From assembly GCF_032854445.1 (NCBI RefSeq), contig NC_088296.1, forward strand, positions 14,339,844 through 14,403,843: a stretch of DNA of 64,000 bases. The letters are read 5' to 3'. The notes beneath the pieces are model-generated. The model ran no database searches, was not told the origin of the DNA, and saw only the letters and a program-made list of their open reading frames with translations. This document shows positions 21,191 through 33,296 of the stretch, piece after piece. Within the stretch, counting starts at the first letter, position 1, and every line of letters starts with the position of its first letter. A program made the position numbers and the translations under genes. Origin of the DNA: Liolophura sinensis (taxonomy: Eukaryota; Mollusca; Polyplacophora; Chitonida; Chitonidae).

Positions 21191-24100
21191 TTCCTAACAC
21201 CGAGGATGATCCGTGTGCATCAAATCCATGTGGAGATAACTCTGTGTGCGTGGATAATAACTGCACCGTTAGATGTGATTGTAACGACGGATTCCAACGC
21301 TCGGCAACGGAGAGTCCCACTGCGGCCTGCACTGGTACAGTATCAGTTTATTAACAAAACATTGACACATATTTGCAAAGTTTGTGTCCATAGTACCATG
21401 ACTTCGAATATAGGCATTCTTACATCAGCCTGTACAAAGTGCCGTAAACATATCTGATTATGATAAGCCGGCTTAGCATTAGTTTTATTTCATTAACGTT
21501 ATTTTTATTAAACAATTAAGTTATCGATAATTAGCTAAATGACCTTTACTTTTTTTTTTATTTGATTGGTGTTTTACGCCGTACTCAAGAATATTTCACT
21601 TATACGACAGTGGCAAGCATTATGGTGGGAGGAAACCGGGCACACCCCTATCGAGGAAAGCACACGACCGTCTGCAGGTTGCTGCGAGACCTTCCCACGT
21701 ACGATCGGACATGAAGCCACCACACTGGGACCTTTACTCCACTAAACAATATGAAGCCGGTATGGGTCTCTTGTGAAGCATGGCCTATCTTTGACTGTGG
21801 CTTAAAGTGAGAAGGTACATGGTGGTGGTCGATGGAATAATCCGTGCAATCGCCCCCCCCCCTCCCCCCCCCCCGCCCTTCCCACACACACACACATTTA
21901 ATACCTGGAACCTACCATCCACTGTATCCTACACCGGTATAGTAAGAAATCGCCATTTGATGATTTTAACGCAACTATTACTTTACCAATTTCAAATGTA
22001 GATTGAAATAACCACCTCGAGTAAAAGTGGCTCGAGTGAGACACGAACTCACGACTTGGTATATATAACCCAACAGTTCTTCCAAATGTCTTAAGTTTAT
22101 ATTTAAAGGATTTATTTAAAAAAACTGTTAAAAAGATATGTATAAAAGGTTCAAATTCCCCATGTAAGCAGTTTAACGTTTTGACAGCCGGGGGTATATT
22201 CCTGGGTCATGGCAGAGGGATCAGTTGAAAATGGTGCGTCCCTTTCAATGACCAGGACATCCTCTCACTATCTCTTCGTGTTGGTGACAGGTGCGTTCAG
22301 GGGCATATCATATGCCCCTGAGCCCCTACATATGATATACACCATATGCTCTTGGATGCAATTTGTCGATGCGATTTCGTACATTAAATTGAATTTGTTT
22401 TATTCCAGCAATACAACCGCCCGGTGTTCAACCAGCTACTGTAACTTTGAAATAAAACTGTTCTGAGATGCCAGATGTTTTTGAGATAGCTTTAGTTACA
22501 GATTGACAGCAGTTCAACTTAGCTTAAAAATTGAAAATAAATTTGAGTCACTCTTGAATGAAGATGTAGAAATTTACAAACATTGATCAGTGTGAAACAG
22601 TGTCACTAAAGCTCAGACATCCGTAGTTTTCTGCGCTGTTTGTTTAACGACCAATTGAACATGTTAAAATATGTAACGTTGACTTATCCAATCATTTGGT
22701 TTATTTTTTTGTTTATTTATTTAGTTATTTTCATTAGCAGGATCGCCGGCTTTGGGAGCAGCCCTTGGAGTCGTTGCTACAATTGCAGTTGTACTTGCCA
22801 TTGTTAGTGTTGCGTTATACAAACGGTAAGAGACCATTGAATATTTTTACAATCTCTTCCATTACTACGTGTATTGGGATAAATTAAGATATAGCACATG
22901 TATTTGTGTATATGATTTCTACAAAAACATAACTATATGTATTTTTTACTGAAGTACATGTAGGTTACTGTTTGCGATTTGTTTTTTCAACGGATCGGTA
23001 CGCTTTTACTGTTTAACAAACACCAAAACCACGTTTTTCTTTGCTTTGCATTAAATGCATAGCCCATACATTTTAAACCAGTGTGACGCATTTATCACCA
23101 ATTGCGTAAGGACTGTAAAACAAATTACTTCGGCAGAACATTACATTGGGGAAATAACGGTTAAGCTTACTTTGTAAAGAAGGGGCCTCCGTGGATCAGT
23201 TGGTTAGCGCCGCTAGCGCAGCGTAATGACCCAGAAGTCTCTCAACAATGCGGTCGCTGTGAGTTCAAGTCCAGCTCATGCTGGCTTCCTCTCCGGCCGT
23301 ACGTGGGAAGGTCTGCCAGCAACCTGCAGATAGACGTGGGTTTCCTCCGGGCTCTGCCTGGTTTCCACCCACCATAATGCTTTCTGCCGTCGTATAAATG
23401 AAATATTCTTGAGTACGTCATAAATTAGCTATAAAATAAATAAATAAATAAATAAATAAAGGAATACTTTGTAAACAACATTGTAAACTCTGATTACACC
23501 TCTTTGGCTAAGCTCGCTTTGGAAGAAACGATATGACAAGCTTCAAATACATATATATTGATATAACACAAAAACTTCCTGGAGTAGTTGAGTTGGGGAC
23601 GATTTTCATCAGGTGAATTTTGTTACAAAAGTAATTACGTACTGTATAACATAACGTAATAATAAACCTTGTCAAATAAATAGCTATTATAACTAGGTAA
23701 ATAATAATTACGTAACATTTTCGATCTTTTTTTTTATAAATAAATAAATATTAAAAAATTAACATGGTCATTGTAATATCAGTACACTGAAAAAATTATT
23801 ATATTCATTTTAACAGAAAATCCATTCTTTGGGAGATCCTAGGGTGAATTCTGTTAGTATTATTCAATATAATATTCTTTTAGACTAATTGAATTAATAG
23901 AAGATGGGTGTTATATTTAACAGAATAATTTCCTGCAATAACAGAATACATTCTAACGTCACTCGGACGACAGACTTTGTATTAAATTTATTAGATTATT
24001 TTTTTTAACTTTTACCCTTGGTGGATAACGGGACATTTGCATACCTTCCCAGGAACTATTATTGTTTATAAGCTAATTGAAATAGTACACATGAATTATT

Positions 24101-25873
24101 GTAGCTAATCTAGCTCATTCGAAGAACACAGCTATTTTATTCACTTTTAGGAAAGACAATATCCTCATTAAATGTTTATGTTTTTTTTGTTTTTAATTTC
24201 AAGGATTTGCCTTTTTGATAGTAGCACGAGTAGGTGTTTGTTCGAATTCTGTCTTGTCCATGTAAGGTATTCTGGTTTTAGACTTTTTTCTTCTTATATT
24301 CACTGCAGCACTAATGTCTAGTGTAATATTTTCCCTGGAACATAGTTATCCCCCTTTGGGGCATTTCATTGTCCCTGTGAACCAAAACATATCCAGCTCG
24401 GTAGTTTGACGTTAAACGGGGACAAACAGAGAATCTTACCCAAATAGCGGTTTGGCGTGTGCATAGTGGCACATCTCGATGTGTCATGCACCATTTAAAT
24501 AAATCTTTGTTGTACCTCGTTCTTTGTTCCCCGTATAACTTGTTATGGGCATGCGTACTGATGGCCAATCAAACTATCACCTGCCTTGTTTTAAAACGAA
24601 GACAATAAATACATTTCACTGAATTATTTAAATAGTTTTCTAGTTTAAGTATTTTATTGGTTTATCTCAAATTTCTAGTGTACATGTACGAGAATGAAAG
24701 GTAGGAATGAAGGTAAACAAAGGCGTGCAGTTTTATTAGACGTCACTTTATTAGCCTTCTGTCTCATAATTGGTGTCTGAGTAGAAATTTTCTCCTACTG
24801 TCCGAAATTGAGAAACAAATAACAACTCACCGGACTTAATTAACCATTATGCAACAATGATTTAACCCATCATCAGATGAAAACTATGTGTGCAACTCTA
24901 CAAAATATCAGCCTTACTGTGTATGATTCAAGTGCAGTTCTTTTATGTTACATCTTATTTGTACCATGTCCTTACTGTTGTTTATGCATTTATACGTGCT
25001 GATGTGGAGGTGTTATATGCATTTATACGTGTTATTGTGGAGCTGTTATACGCATTTATACGTGCTATTGTGGAGCTGTTATACGCATTTATACGTGCTA
25101 TTGTGGAGGTGTTATATGCATTTATACGTGTTATTGTGGAGCTGTTATACGCATTTATACGTGCTATTGTGGAGGTGTTATATGCATTTATACGTGTTAT
25201 TGTGGAGCTGTTATATGCATTTATAAGTGTTATTGTGGAGCTGTTATATGCATTTATACGTGCTATTGTGGAGGTGTTATATGCATTTATACGTGTTATT
25301 GTGGAACTGTTATACGCATTTATTCGTGCTATTGCGGAGCTGTTATACGCATTTATACGTGCTATTGTGGAGCTGTTATATGCATTTATACGTGCTATTG
25401 TGGAGCTGTTATATGCATTTATACGTGTTTTTGTGAGGTGTTATATGCATTTATACGTGTTATTGTGGAGCTGTCATAAGCCTTCCTTTAGGAAATCTCC
25501 TCTAGTTTTTCATTATAGCTGACAAGTGAACGGTATGGACAAAAATAGACATATTCGAGGGCGAATATATTTCATTATTTTTTTCTATTTTATCAACAAA
25601 TACAGGAGAAGAGGAGCAGCACCTAGGAACGAAGAAGCCGCACCGGATCTAAATAACCCGAGCAAAACATACGAATCGATGGATTTTGACAGCAGAGTCT
25701 CTGCCAAGAAGACGTATGAGCCAATAATTGTAAATTACTCACAAAACGGAACAGCTGCAGAACTGGACAGAACTGACTCTACAAGCAATCACGATTATTA
25801 CAACGTTACAGATAACCCAAATGCCCCACCTGGCAATTCTGAATCACATGACTATATAGAAATACATGAATGA
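21191..25873 (+). CDS. Single-pass receptor-like protein with EGF domain and tyrosine-motif tail (3' exons)
   Basis: Three exons join in frame. Exon 21191-21334 (after ctctgcacag, before gtacag) encodes an EGF-like domain, starting PNTEDDPCASNPCGDNSVC and continuing VRCDCNDGF. Exon 22741-22825 (after ttttcattagcag, before gtaag) encodes SPALGAALGV and a hydrophobic span ending SVALYK, a transmembrane helix. Exon 25606-25873 (after caaatacag) starts RRRGAAPRNEEAAP, the positively charged cytoplasmic side, and ends at TGA. Phases are 1, 1, 2, all consistent. The tail carries YESM, YEPI, YSQN, YYNV and YIEI, which look like SH2/PTB docking sites, including one YxxM. Upstream exons with signal peptide are not found in the window, so the start is unknown. 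The domain order fits a plasma-membrane signalling or phagocytic receptor. Ligand and specificity cannot be told. Confidence 0.75.
21557..21722 (-). mobile_element. SINE family 1, head-truncated
   Basis: tttgattggtgttttacgcc, gtactcaagaatatttcact, ggtgggaggaaaccgggcac. It lies inside the intron between the EGF and transmembrane exons, antisense to the gene. Confidence 0.8.
23184..23460 (+). mobile_element. SINE family 1, full length
   Basis: It has the head ggcctccgtggatcagttgg, box B gagttcaagtccagctc, the complete body, and an (aaat)n tail. It is inserted in the intron after the transmembrane exon, in the sense orientation. Confidence 0.9.
24985..25485 (+). repeat. 33-bp minisatellite, about 15 units, in the last intron of the EGF-type gene
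   Basis: The unit is tgttatacgcatttatacgt gctattgtggagc with few variants (tatgc/tacgc, gtgttatt/gtgctatt). It ends about 120 bp before the cytoplasmic exon. The 33-bp period keeps all frames in register, which explains the long open frames (LLYAFIRAIVE repeats). I read these as non-coding. Confidence 0.9.
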
Positions 25874-26880
25874 GTCGGATTTCAGACGCGTACGCAGCAC
25901 GTACAATCTGCTATTCTTGTATCTTAAAAACAACCATGAGACCGCTCTAATACAGCATGTATCATGTATAAGGCCACTAGGTATACCACAATGTGTCATA
26001 AAACGTAAAACCTGAGCAACGAAGGCTGATCGTTTGTATCTGGTCACCCGTGGAATCATTGGAATCCGGGCTCTTCACAAGTTACCCCGTTCATATACGT
26101 GCTTTATTAGAAACATCGTACACCCCCTCCTCCCTCTCCCCTCCCCCACCATAAGTCATGGTCTTAGCAAAAATGCTTTTAAAATGCTTTTTAAATATCG
26201 GATTCTATGGTGCCCAGGTGGAATGAGTGAAGTCACGTCGGTGCTTTGTGGTTTGGAATATTTCGCCTCGACAACAAATAAAAGAATAACACCATATCAG
26301 TGGTAAATTGACAAGAATCCTTATTTTACCGGGTACGTGTGACCATTTCCAGATTATCACGCTATCCTCGCTGCTCTGGTTTTACTCAGTATGCAGTTAA
26401 ATCTTTACATTTCGTCTTTCATATCGTTCATATAAGCGGTTTGGTTGTCTTTAATGTTAAAGTAAAGGTTTTCGGGGAGCACGCGTTGTTGTTGTTTTTG
26501 TGGGGAATTGGTATATAACACTCTTGATAGTGAAGGGTAGTTTTAAAATGCCCATGCAAAGCTTGAGGATTCACATCATTTTTCTCTTAATTTTGGACTG
26601 CAAAATAAATAGTATAAGATTTGAAGATTTTGTCTCTGAATGTTAACTGCAAGTAGATTAGATAAAATACATGTTTTTATAACATTCCCCTGTTACATGT
26701 ATATGATCTTAGGCCTTGCCATTTGGGTACACGTCATTCAGCAGCGCTTCGTTGTTATACGGCTCTTTTACGCATTTAATCTACCTCTGTCTGCATTTTC
26801 GTGAAACCTTGACCATACCTAAATGTGTTGGTTGATGCAACTTGCTATTTACTGAGATTTTATCGTAATATAACCTGTAT
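25870..26880. other. 3' flank of the EGF-type gene
   Basis: It probably contains the 3' UTR; aacaaataaaagaataacac near 26273 supplies an AATAAA ~400 bp beyond the stop. No other feature is seen. Confidence 0.4.
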
Positions 26881-26918
26881 TCTACCGGGTGTATTTACGT
26901 TCTTTAGTTGTGCAACAG

Positions 26919-27155
26919 GCCACAAAACCTAGCGGACAATTTGTGGCAGCTGGATATAGAGAGAGACAACCCGAGACGCTAAGGCAAGGCATACGCGCAC
27001 ACACTGTGGCTTCAGGAAAGATTTCCGTTAAAGCCGTACAGAGACCTTCTACTGAACCTAACCCTAACACAAACACATACTGGCTGTCTTTACAGTCGCA
27101 TTTCTCGACTAGGCAACAACGGGGATATCTGGATCGCTGGCACAGATTACGTTAA
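26919..27155 (+). CDS. Unrecognised candidate terminal exon
   Basis: After an acceptor-like ttgtgcaacag, an open frame runs to TAA at 27155 (TKPSGQFVAAGYRERQ, later NPNTNTYWLSLQSHF). Read in the phase of the transmembrane exon at 22741 it would stop after about 20 codons instead. No domain is recognised. Listed because of its position in the receptor cluster. Confidence 0.2.
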   Translation, partial: ATKPSGQFVAAGYRERQPETLRQGIRAHTVASGKISVKAVQRPSTEPNPNTNTYWLSLQSHFSTRQQRGYLDRWHRLR

Positions 27156-27671
27156 GCCGAATGGTTTATTTTAATACCCGGATCACACATCTCGGATCGT
27201 ACCTATTGAATATCTACATGAATGACGCCGTTGTTAACATCGGACTGATGTAACACTTAAGTCTACTAAGACATACCCATTCCTTAGGAAAATGAACCAC
27301 ATTTCTGTCAAACCTAACTATATATATTACATTTCAAACATTTACCACATATAGTAAAGGCCTATGTTCTATAACAGAGTAGTCATAGTTCAATGAAATG
27401 CGTTGAAACAACAACTTTCATATAATATCTTACATAAGCATTTGCGTTTATATCATAATATCAGCGGTTTTACAGCATAGAGAAGCACGGAAAATAATGA
27501 GAGCTGTCCTTCCTAGAAATTGCCAGACTTGACAGCCGGAATCTGCATATACGTGTACCTGAAGAAGGAGCCCCATGAAAAGTTGGTTGATATTTTTTCA
27601 ATCCTTGTTTCATGTTTGTAGTTGAATCGTTGCATGCCACTTTGTTATTTGCCAGTGGTTTTAAGTAATAA

Positions 27672-27927
27672 TTGGTTAGCGCACTAGCGCAGCGTAATGA
27701 CTCAGAAGTCTCTCAACAATGCGGTCGCTGTGAGTTTAAGTCCAGCTCATGCTGGCTTCCTCTTCGGCCGTACGTGGGAAGGCCTGGCAACAACCTGCAT
27801 ATGGTCGTGGGTTTTCAAAGGGCTCTGCCTGGTTTCCTTCCATTATAATGCTGGCTGCCGTGGTAGAAGTGAAATATTCTTGAGTACGGCGTAAACACCA
27901 ACCAAATAAATAAATAAATAAATAAAT
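27672..27927 (+). mobile_element. SINE family 1, nearly full length
   Basis: It starts inside the head at attggttagcgcactagcgc and has box B gagtttaagtccagctcatg. Its tail is (aaat)n. Confidence 0.85.
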
Positions 27928-28107
27928 TTTAAGTAATACAGCTTCAATTTGATTCAGTGTAACGAGTTACACGTATTACTTCAAAAACGAGTAAGTTTCT
28001 TAAGTTTTAAAATGAATGTAAGTAAATATGAACAGTGCGTTCAGGTCTTAGCTACCTGATAGTGTTTAATTCCGCTTAACTCGGGAAAGGGGTTTAATAT
28101 TCATCGC

Positions 28108-28243
28108 ACTGAATTATTTATTTATGTGATTCGTGCTTTACGCCCCTGTCAGGGATATTTTACGGCGGCCATTATTATGATGGGAGGAAACCGGGGAAAA
28201 CACACCACTATCCACAGCTTGCTGTTAGACCTGTCAACGTACG
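28108..28243 (-). mobile_element. SINE family 1 fragment
   Basis: Diverged 3' half: gattcgtgctttacgcccct, gatgggaggaaaccggggaa, gtcaacgtacggcg. Confidence 0.6.
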
Positions 28244-28269
28244 GCGATGTAGTAGATCGCCAGATTGCA

Positions 28270-28565
28270 TATGTGAACAGCTGCAATCAAACCGCAACTG
28301 AGATACATATTTCATTATCGACACCTTATATAGTGGCACTGCACAATGTTTGAACACTCATTTCACACATTCGCCTGGATGATACCGTACGCTCTTCCAA
28401 CATCACTGAAAACTGTTGACTGCTTCTCTTCGCATGATTCCGTCCTATTTTCGTACTTTATATTCGTTGTTCTTTGGTGGTTTGTTTTACACGTCGCTTG
28501 GGTAATTGGCCTTGCGATTATTGACCTGGGACGTCCATCTTGGCTCATTGCACAAAGCTACCCTA
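28270..28565 (+). repeat. Dispersed ~270-bp repeat, copy 1
   Basis: It begins gaacagctgcaatcaaaccg, has actgaaaactgttgactgct tctctt in the middle, and ends tggccttgcgattattgacc tgg. Further plus-strand copies lie at 35.3, 42.9 and 50.0 kb, and a minus copy at 32.4-32.75 kb. Confidence 0.75.
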
Positions 28566-29828
28566 ACGTGAGCTCTTAACTTTCGCATGCTGGCCTCCTA
28601 AGGTAACCATCCGCGTTCACGAAACTACCTCACAGTAACAGTAGCTTAAGTTAAGTTACATCTTATCGCAAAATGGATGCTTGCTTAATGTTTTAATATG
28701 TACTTAGACGAGGTCGAGTGTTTAGACACAGATTGTCGCAAATAGAAACCCTTTGTGACGAGGAGCTTTTAAACTGATACCGTATGCCTAGACACGCCCT
28801 CTTTCGTATTTTATACATGTTATATCACTCATCGGACACGTAGAACGTGCATTTGGTGGGATGAAATCACGTTCTCGGTACTCGCTGAAATATAATATTT
28901 ATCATATACTTTACACATGTTGTACAAAGCAATTTTTAAAAGAAAATGCAAAAACAAACGTGATGTTGAAATGTTCTTTTCTTTAAGTGGAAACATTTAT
29001 GATTATTTAGGAAATGAATGCATTTACGCACAATTATAATTTCACAGATTTATATAGGCCATTATTTATACTGCAGTTGTTTTCACAAGTCCACGATCTG
29101 TCTACCGTTTACCCCTACAGCACTATACAATATGTACCAATATCATTATGGCAGCATTTCCTTTATATACCCTTGCACTGATGTTAAATAACCTAATCCT
29201 ACTTTAATTGATGCTAATCAAAAGCCTGATTTTGAGTTTGATCAGACTACTTCCCCTGAAGGTATTCAACTTACGCAAAAATTAATTCAAAACATATTCG
29301 CATAAACCATACCTCAGTTAAGAGGTCAAATAAAGAAGTATTTCTTGTTCAGACCACAAATAGGCCTACACTGATGTTCTATATTTCATTCCATCAACAT
29401 CAATGAATAACATGTAGAAAAAGCAATTTATATACAGACTGACTGACTCATTTCACATTCTAACTTTACTGAAATAAGGATTAGGTCATTTTAACAATAT
29501 CAAGGGCGACGATTCTGTAAAATTTATTCTGTTTATTTACATACATGTATATACCGGGTGAAATATTTGGTAACAAAATGTGTAGTACATGCATGCATTG
29601 TGTTTTCAGCCCACAGTTTACTTCTTCAAATGCCTTTCCGGCAGCACTCCCCGAAAGAATACTCAGATAAGGCCCAGGAATGAGTTCCTGGCCATGAAAA
29701 AAGCAATTATCAAATGTCGAAGTTGACTTGAGACAAGTGTTCACATGTTAAGTGATTTACTACAACACAAGACTAAAGCCACATGCAGGGCGCCTCAACT
29801 TGAGGTGTACACCGCGCACGGCCAACAG

Positions 29829-30021
29829 AACTGAGAAGGAACGTGACACTGAATCGGATACTACTGTATCAGAAAGTAAATCTGACGACAATGTCTTCCC
29901 TTTGTCAGATCTGTCACCGCTAGGAGCCGGAAATACGATAGGTAAACGGAAAGATAATAACAACAACGCCTGTATTAGTCTGACCGGTGGAGCGGAAGAT
30001 TTGGGGAAAAATCCTGAGTGA
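29829..30021 (+). CDS. Candidate cytoplasmic-tail exon, unrecognised
   Basis: After an acceptor-like cggccaacag, an open frame in the phase that would follow a phase-2 transmembrane exon reads TEKERDTESDTTVSESKSDD, then LSDLSPLGAG, and ends LGKNPE at TGA. It is polar, charged and without tyrosines. No counterpart is seen in the other duplication arm. It could be an alternative tail exon or chance. Confidence 0.25.
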
Positions 30022-30479
30022 CTTCACTAAGAAGACAGGACATGTACATGTGCTACCAAAGGAAAGTGCAACGCTTCATTTCCTCAATCTCATCTACACT
30101 AAGGAATTATACAACCTTTTGGTGGATCAGACCAATTAACGTGTATAAACCAGGCATTGTGTTGAGAAAAAACCTGACAACAAACGGATCCCTGCAGCAA
30201 CTCAGAAAATGTCGGATGTAATATTGCTGGACGTTTTATAAACCATTCTATAATGCATGCGTATGAAGTTTGTTTGTAATGCCCATCGGCAAAGTCTGTC
30301 CAGTGTATGGTAGATATCTGCTCGGACTTTTTAACCTGGCGTGAAAACTTCAGAACTGTAAGAAAAAAGTATGCTTACGCATAACAGCTAGAGTAGCGTC
30401 TGACCCCCAACAGCTTTAGTACCATATATATATATACACCTTAGGGAAGGTACAGAAAATAAAATAGAAAAATGAACAA

Positions 30480-30995
30480 TATTTGTTGGCGTTGTATCTC
30501 GTCAGCTGAATTCATCTATGGATTTTGTCTTACGTGCAGGGTATTAACAGGGTATTGGCAACACAAATATTGATTCGCCCTGTTGGGCGAACAATTACTG
30601 CTGACGTATTCATTACATCGTTGTATATACGACATAAACCATAACCTGAAGTATTGCCATGTACTAAGTCACGCTCAGACTGTTTAAATTTAACATGAGT
30701 GCACAAGCTACAAAACATAAATATTTCACTATGAATGCAAAAAGACAGGTACGCAGAGTTCCTTTAACTTAAGGTATTTTAATGTTGCATACGTGGTTCG
30801 AGTTTCAAAACGATTATTGTCATGTTTATCTCGTATGTCGTGTTTGCGTAGACTGATGGTGTAATCACGTGTGTGTGACGTTCTCGCTCTTTGGAGTTTC
30901 TTGTAAGCATATGCATGAGTCAACAGAGCATCGTCCTTTAAATCAGGTTTAGGGAGACTATCATATAGAGGGACAAGAAGCTGTGTGACACCCTA
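30480..30995 (+). promoter_or_regulatory. Putative promoter/5' region of the signal-peptide exon (left copy)
   Basis: About 500 bp just upstream of the ATG at 30996 are strongly conserved with the reverse complement of 51699-52260. The shared part includes aaaacataaatatttcacta tga, tgtaatcacgtgtgtgtgac, aacagagcatcgtcctttaa and tttagggagactatcata. Conservation here is higher than in the introns, which suggests a promoter or very recent gene conversion. No unambiguous TATA box is placed. Confidence 0.4.
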
Positions 30996-31053
30996 ATGGC
31001 TCTGCTGGTAATGTTGATTACCGTCCCAGGTTTATATGGAGTGCCATCAATTC
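30996..31053 (+). CDS. Signal-peptide first exon, paralogue of the lectin/PAN gene exon 1
   Basis: ATG begins MALLVMLITVPGLYGVPSI, a hydrophobic secretion signal, then a perfect donor C|gtaagt (phase 1). The exon is 58 bp, the same length and phase as its inverted twin at 51641-51698, with three amino-acid differences. No plus-strand lectin or PAN exons could be found downstream. Either this copy is a remnant or it splices to other phase-1 exons. The phase-2 tail exons at 33297, 35029 and 35906 lie downstream, but a phase-1-to-2 transmembrane exon between them was not found. Confidence 0.6.
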
Positions 31054-32439
31054 GTAAGTAATCCTGGCCTTCGCTAAATTGTCAACCTCTTAACAAACTG
31101 ACAAGTACTTGTACAGATTCAATGAAAACTTACTTGTTAATACATGTTCGTGCAATACTTCAAACAATCGTGTAGTACGCGTCAAGTTTTTAACTAGTCT
31201 TTGGAAATACCTTCTCCCTTCCCTTTTTTTTTACACTTCCTTATATTAATGCTAACAAACAATTTCGCCATGTAATGATTAATTGCCTTAGATAGCTAAC
31301 ATATTTGAGCACTTTTAGAGACATGTATCTGGACACATTGATAGATATGACCATGCTAAGAAATTTTAGACAATATCACAAATTCCTGAAATTTTCTATT
31401 TGAACTGTAAGGATAGGCACATTTCCTATAATTGAAATCTATATGTTTGACATGTAAAAAGTAACTCGGTTAATTTGATATTTAATTGTTCGCAAGAAAA
31501 CTCGTAACCTTCTTTTCCATTCTGACTCCTATTAAAGAATAAGTTCGGCCTATCGGCTTTTAAGTGAAAGCGAATCTTTGGAAAATGTTTCCATTTCCAT
31601 GGACTGTTTCCATTTTAATTTCTTTTAACCAAATGACCCTTGTTAACAATAATATAGGCTTTTTTTCACAGTATGTTTTATTTCTTGGATATTGTAGTCA
31701 TTTATACCTATTTTTCATACTTGATTTTTCCACTGATGAGTCTAATATAGCTCATGAACTGAAAAAGTATAGCTGCAACGAGCAGATCATTACCAAAAAC
31801 GATTTCTCAAAATTCTAAGTATAAAATAAATTTAATTCGTTAGCTATGAAGTGCCAATAAATAAACAAACACATAAATAGAAAAATAACGCATAAGATGA
31901 GCCCGTAAGGAAAGTTAGGACAATGGAACATCTTTTGAGGCAGAGTAGATGTTTATAGTGACACGCAAAAGAGTGTGATGCAACGTTCCGTTTTTTAGAC
32001 TAGGCACATTCAGTTTGTGGTGGAATTGGTGACAATAATGTCACGCTTTGTGCCCAATTAACAACCAGTTAAGATATTCTGGTCTATCTCAAATTGTTTT
32101 CTCGTCAGGAGACGCTGCTGGACTAACCCAATATATACCGATATCGAACGCTTATGTCCTTTAGATTATGTGTGATGTACGTTTCATTTTGCCGTAATTA
32201 GTGGTGTATCATTTTGCCCCACCCTGAAGGTCAAAATGGGTCATTTACTAAAGTTTTGTTTTCCGCTTTCTGTTGAAAATGTTGAAGTGAAATGCAATTT
32301 CTTGAGGAATACTTTTAAAGATAATGTATGTAACATCTTGTAAACTTCCAATTGGAGTTACACTTCTTCAGTTATTATATAATTTAGAGGTTTGAAATTA
32401 AGTGTGTCGCATGACCTCTTCTTCTAAAAAATATCACAG

Positions 32440-32750
32440 CACGAAATTGAATCTATGCATCGAAACAGACGTTTGTATACAAACAATGACGTTTGAAGTC
32501 AATAATGGCAAGGCCAATTCCCAAAATGACGTTTAACACAAATCACCAAAGATCGAAGGAATTTGAAAAAAAACCGAAATATGACGGAATTCTGCAAATA
32601 GAAGAATTCAGCAGTTTTTAATGTTATTGGAAAGACGCTTGATATGGCCTAAGCGAATGAGTGAATTCAGCATTCAAATCTTGTAACATGCTAGAATAGT
32701 TGTCGATTACAAGATATGTATATCCGTTGAGGTTTGATTGCAACGGTTCG
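32440..32750 (-). repeat. Dispersed ~270-bp repeat, minus copy
   Basis: The reverse complement of copy 4 at 50018-50320, part of the inverted duplication. Shared segments include gtttgtatacaaacgtctgt ttcgatgcat and gggaattggccttgccatta ttgac. Confidence 0.7.
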
Positions 32751-33056
32751 TATATCAAACGTGGCGATCTAATTCAAAACGATGAATACCCTACCTCAAA
32801 ACCCCGGTTTGAGCAGAATTAGATACATCTTGAAGCAGAGCACCAGATATTCTCCACGCGTCTGTGTTACATATTTACTTACATCAGAATTATACTATAT
32901 TTTACTTATTGTAAAACATTAAAGACCTTGGAGTGGAGGCGTTTGATGGAATAACCTTGACACACTGTTTTTTTTAGTAAGAACATTTAACGTTAATTGA
33001 AACCGTCGCACAACACACACGATCTTATATATACTACAAGGCGAGGATACGCACAC

Positions 33057-33147
33057 GCCATATGCAAGACCGTCATATGTATTTGATATGATGCTTAGAG
33101 GAGAATTTACAATGCCAAAGCTGAAAGTATCCCTATTGTCATAAAAT
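33057..33147 (-). CDS. Candidate tail exon, minus, paired with plus exon 49654
   Basis: After tttctctctcgcag the frame reads FYDNRDTFSFGIVNSPLSII then SNTYDGLAYG, in the phase following a phase-2 exon. A weak gtgtgc donor or read-through to a longer frame follows. The inverted partner at 49654 keeps the same frame with substitutions (LYDKSIVNSPPNMMSNAYGG), so the frame has survived divergence in both copies. Confidence 0.35.
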
Positions 33148-33296
33148 CTGCGAGAGAGAAAACGGCTTTGATCTTTGTGCAAATACAGATAGCATGCACC
33201 ATCTGACGTGCCTGTGGTTTACTTTAAATTCAGCGGTGGCGGGTTAAATATTTTTCACCGGGATTTTCACTGATTTTTTTTAAATCGTTCCTCCAG

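Noticed and set aside
22409..22440. A small linker exon after ttttattccag (encoding IQPPGVQPAT)
   Set aside because: Its only good donor leaves phase 0, which cannot join the transmembrane exon (needs phase 1). Direct joining of the EGF and transmembrane exons works without it.
24890..25522. A 210-codon open frame with LLYAFIRAIVE repeats
   Set aside because: It results from the 33-bp minisatellite in an intron. There is no start context, and overlapping frames are equally open.
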